DNA of 6,036 nt, taken from assembly GCA_013695295.1 (NCBI GenBank), contig JACDAS010000104.1:1-6036 (forward strand), written 5' to 3'. The stretch is from Actinomycetota bacterium. GTDB taxonomy: Bacteria; Actinomycetota; Thermoleophilia; Gaiellales; Gaiellaceae. The notes below the pieces were generated by a model that saw only the letters and a list, made by a program, of their open reading frames with translations, had not been told where the DNA came from and searched no databases. This document shows, piece by piece, positions 5,207 through 6,036 of this stretch; within the stretch, counting starts at the first letter, position 1; each line of letters starts with the position of its first letter. The position numbers were made by a program, and so were the translations under genes.

Positions 5207-6036
5207 CAGACCTTCTTGATGTCCGCCTTCCCGAGCAGTCCCGTCGGCCGCACGAGCATGACCGTGATCAGGATCGCGAAGACGATCAGGTCGGAGAACG
5301 TCGAGGAGACGTACGCGGTCGAGAAGGCCTCGGCGAGGCCGATGATCAGGCCGCCGAGCATCGCCCCCGGGATGCTGCCGATGCCGCCGACGACGGCGGC
5401 GGTGAAGCCCTTGAGGCCGGCGATGAAGCCCATGAAGTGGTAGACGCGCTGGAAGACGAGGCCGACCATCACCCCCGCCGCCCCTGCAAGCGCGGAGCCG
5501 ATGAAGAACGTCACGACGATCACGCGGTCGACGTTGATCCCCATCATCGCCGCCGCCTCCCGGTCGTAGGCCGTCGCCCGCATCGCCTTGCCGAGCTGCG
5601 TCCGCCCGACGAAGAACGTCAGCGCGACCATCAGCGCGAGCGTCGAGCAGATGACGAGGATCCGGAGCGGCGAGATCTGCAGGGCGCCGGCGTTGAGCGG
5701 CAGAAACAGGCTGCCCCCTTCCAGCTCGTAGCTCTCGTAGGAGCGGAAATTCGGCGAGAAGAGCAGGAGCGCGGCGTTCTGGAGGAAGAACGAGACCCCG
5801 AGCGCCGAGATCAGCGGCGCGATCCTCGGCGCGTTCCGCAGCGGGCGGTAGGCGAACCGCTCGATCGCGACGCCGAGGAGGCCCGAGCCGAGCATCGCCG
5901 CGCCGAACATGCAGACGATCAGGAGCGGCACGGGCACGCTCGGGTCGATCGCGCCACCGAAGACGGTCAGCACGCCGTAGCCGATGAAGGCGCCGATCAT
6001 GTAGACGTCGCCGTGCGCGAAGTTGAGCAGCTTCAA
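5206..6036 (-). CDS. livH: Branched-chain amino acid-type ABC transporter permease LivH, 5'-truncated by the window edge
   Basis: The C-terminal 276 residues of the first permease of the Liv importer, an integral membrane protein. The visible part opens at LKLLNFAHGDVYMIGAF, a segment normally about 30-40 residues into LivH, so the true start lies beyond base 6036; the TTG at the edge is an internal Leu codon rather than the start. Further landmarks are ERFAYRPLRNAPRIAPLISALGVS (59-82), the ATPase-contact loop GKAMRATAYDREAAAMMGIN (149-168), the glycine-rich GFTAAVVGGIGSIPGAMLGG segment (210-229), and the terminal helix FAILITVMLVRPTGLLG (253-269), all diagnostic of LivH. Several hydrophobic helices lie between them. 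It stops at TGA 5208-5206, sharing one base with the livM ATG. The cognate substrate-binding protein, often encoded next to livH, is not in the window. Confidence 0.95.
   Translation of the reverse strand: MKLLNFAHGDVYMIGAFIGYGVLTVFGGAIDPSVPVPLLIVCMFGAAMLGSGLLGVAIERFAYRPLRNAPRIAPLISALGVSFFLQNAALLLFSPNFRSYESYELEGGSLFLPLNAGALQISPLRILVICSTLALMVALTFFVGRTQLGKAMRATAYDREAAAMMGINVDRVIVVTFFIGSALAGAAGVMVGLVFQRVYHFMGFIAGLKGFTAAVVGGIGSIPGAMLGGLIIGLAEAFSTAYVSSTFSDLIVFAILITVMLVRPTGLLGKADIKKV

Noticed and set aside
4001..5443. Long plus-strand open frame (480 codons) opposite livM and livH
   Set aside because: It is a low-complexity charged shadow of hydrophobic permease codons, with no recognisable domain.
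6034..6036. TTG at the window edge as the livH start codon
   Set aside because: The first visible residues match the interior of LivH, about 30-40 residues after the usual start. The gene is simply cut by the window.

Overview
The window is a gap-free run of seven genes, all read from the minus strand. In transcription order (high to low coordinates) they are livH (5' end outside the window), livM, livG, livF, a class V aminotransferase-fold PLP enzyme, a ketopantoate-reductase-family (PanE/ApbA) dehydrogenase, and the first 49 codons of a second, paralogous PanE/ApbA dehydrogenase that leaves the window at base 1. The base composition is very GC-rich, third codon positions are almost all G or C, and five of the six visible starts are GTG or TTG. 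This fits a high-GC bacterium. An actinobacterium of the Thermoleophilia/Solirubrobacterales kind is my guess from style alone, not a demonstrated assignment.

Layout: 5206-6036 and 3740-5206 encode the two membrane permeases of a branched-chain/hydrophobic amino-acid (HAAT/Liv-type) ABC importer. Bases 2949-3743 and 2227-2952 encode its two ATPases. Bases 1086-2237 encode the PLP enzyme, 145-1089 the first dehydrogenase and 1-148 the start of the second. Every junction is an overlap: 1 nt at livH/livM, 4 nt at livM/livG, livG/livF, PLP enzyme/dehydrogenase 1 and dehydrogenase 1/2, and 11 nt at livF/PLP enzyme. There is no room for an internal promoter or terminator, so this looks like one translationally coupled operon. 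No periplasmic substrate-binding protein lies in the window. It would be expected upstream of livH or elsewhere.

Function: the transporter half is ordinary Liv machinery apart from livM, which carries about 130 extra residues. The metabolic half is less usual: an importer coupled to a PLP enzyme and two 2-oxo-acid-reductase-like proteins. A plausible reading is uptake of an amino acid or related amine, PLP-dependent conversion, and NAD(P)H-linked reduction or oxidation of the resulting keto compound. The substrate cannot be read from the sequence.

The most interesting points are the LivM extension bounded by two similar copies of the family's terminal helix, the gene combination itself, and the apparent difference in cofactor-binding residues between the tandem dehydrogenases. 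I found no RNA genes, CRISPR arrays, insertion sequences or attachment sites.
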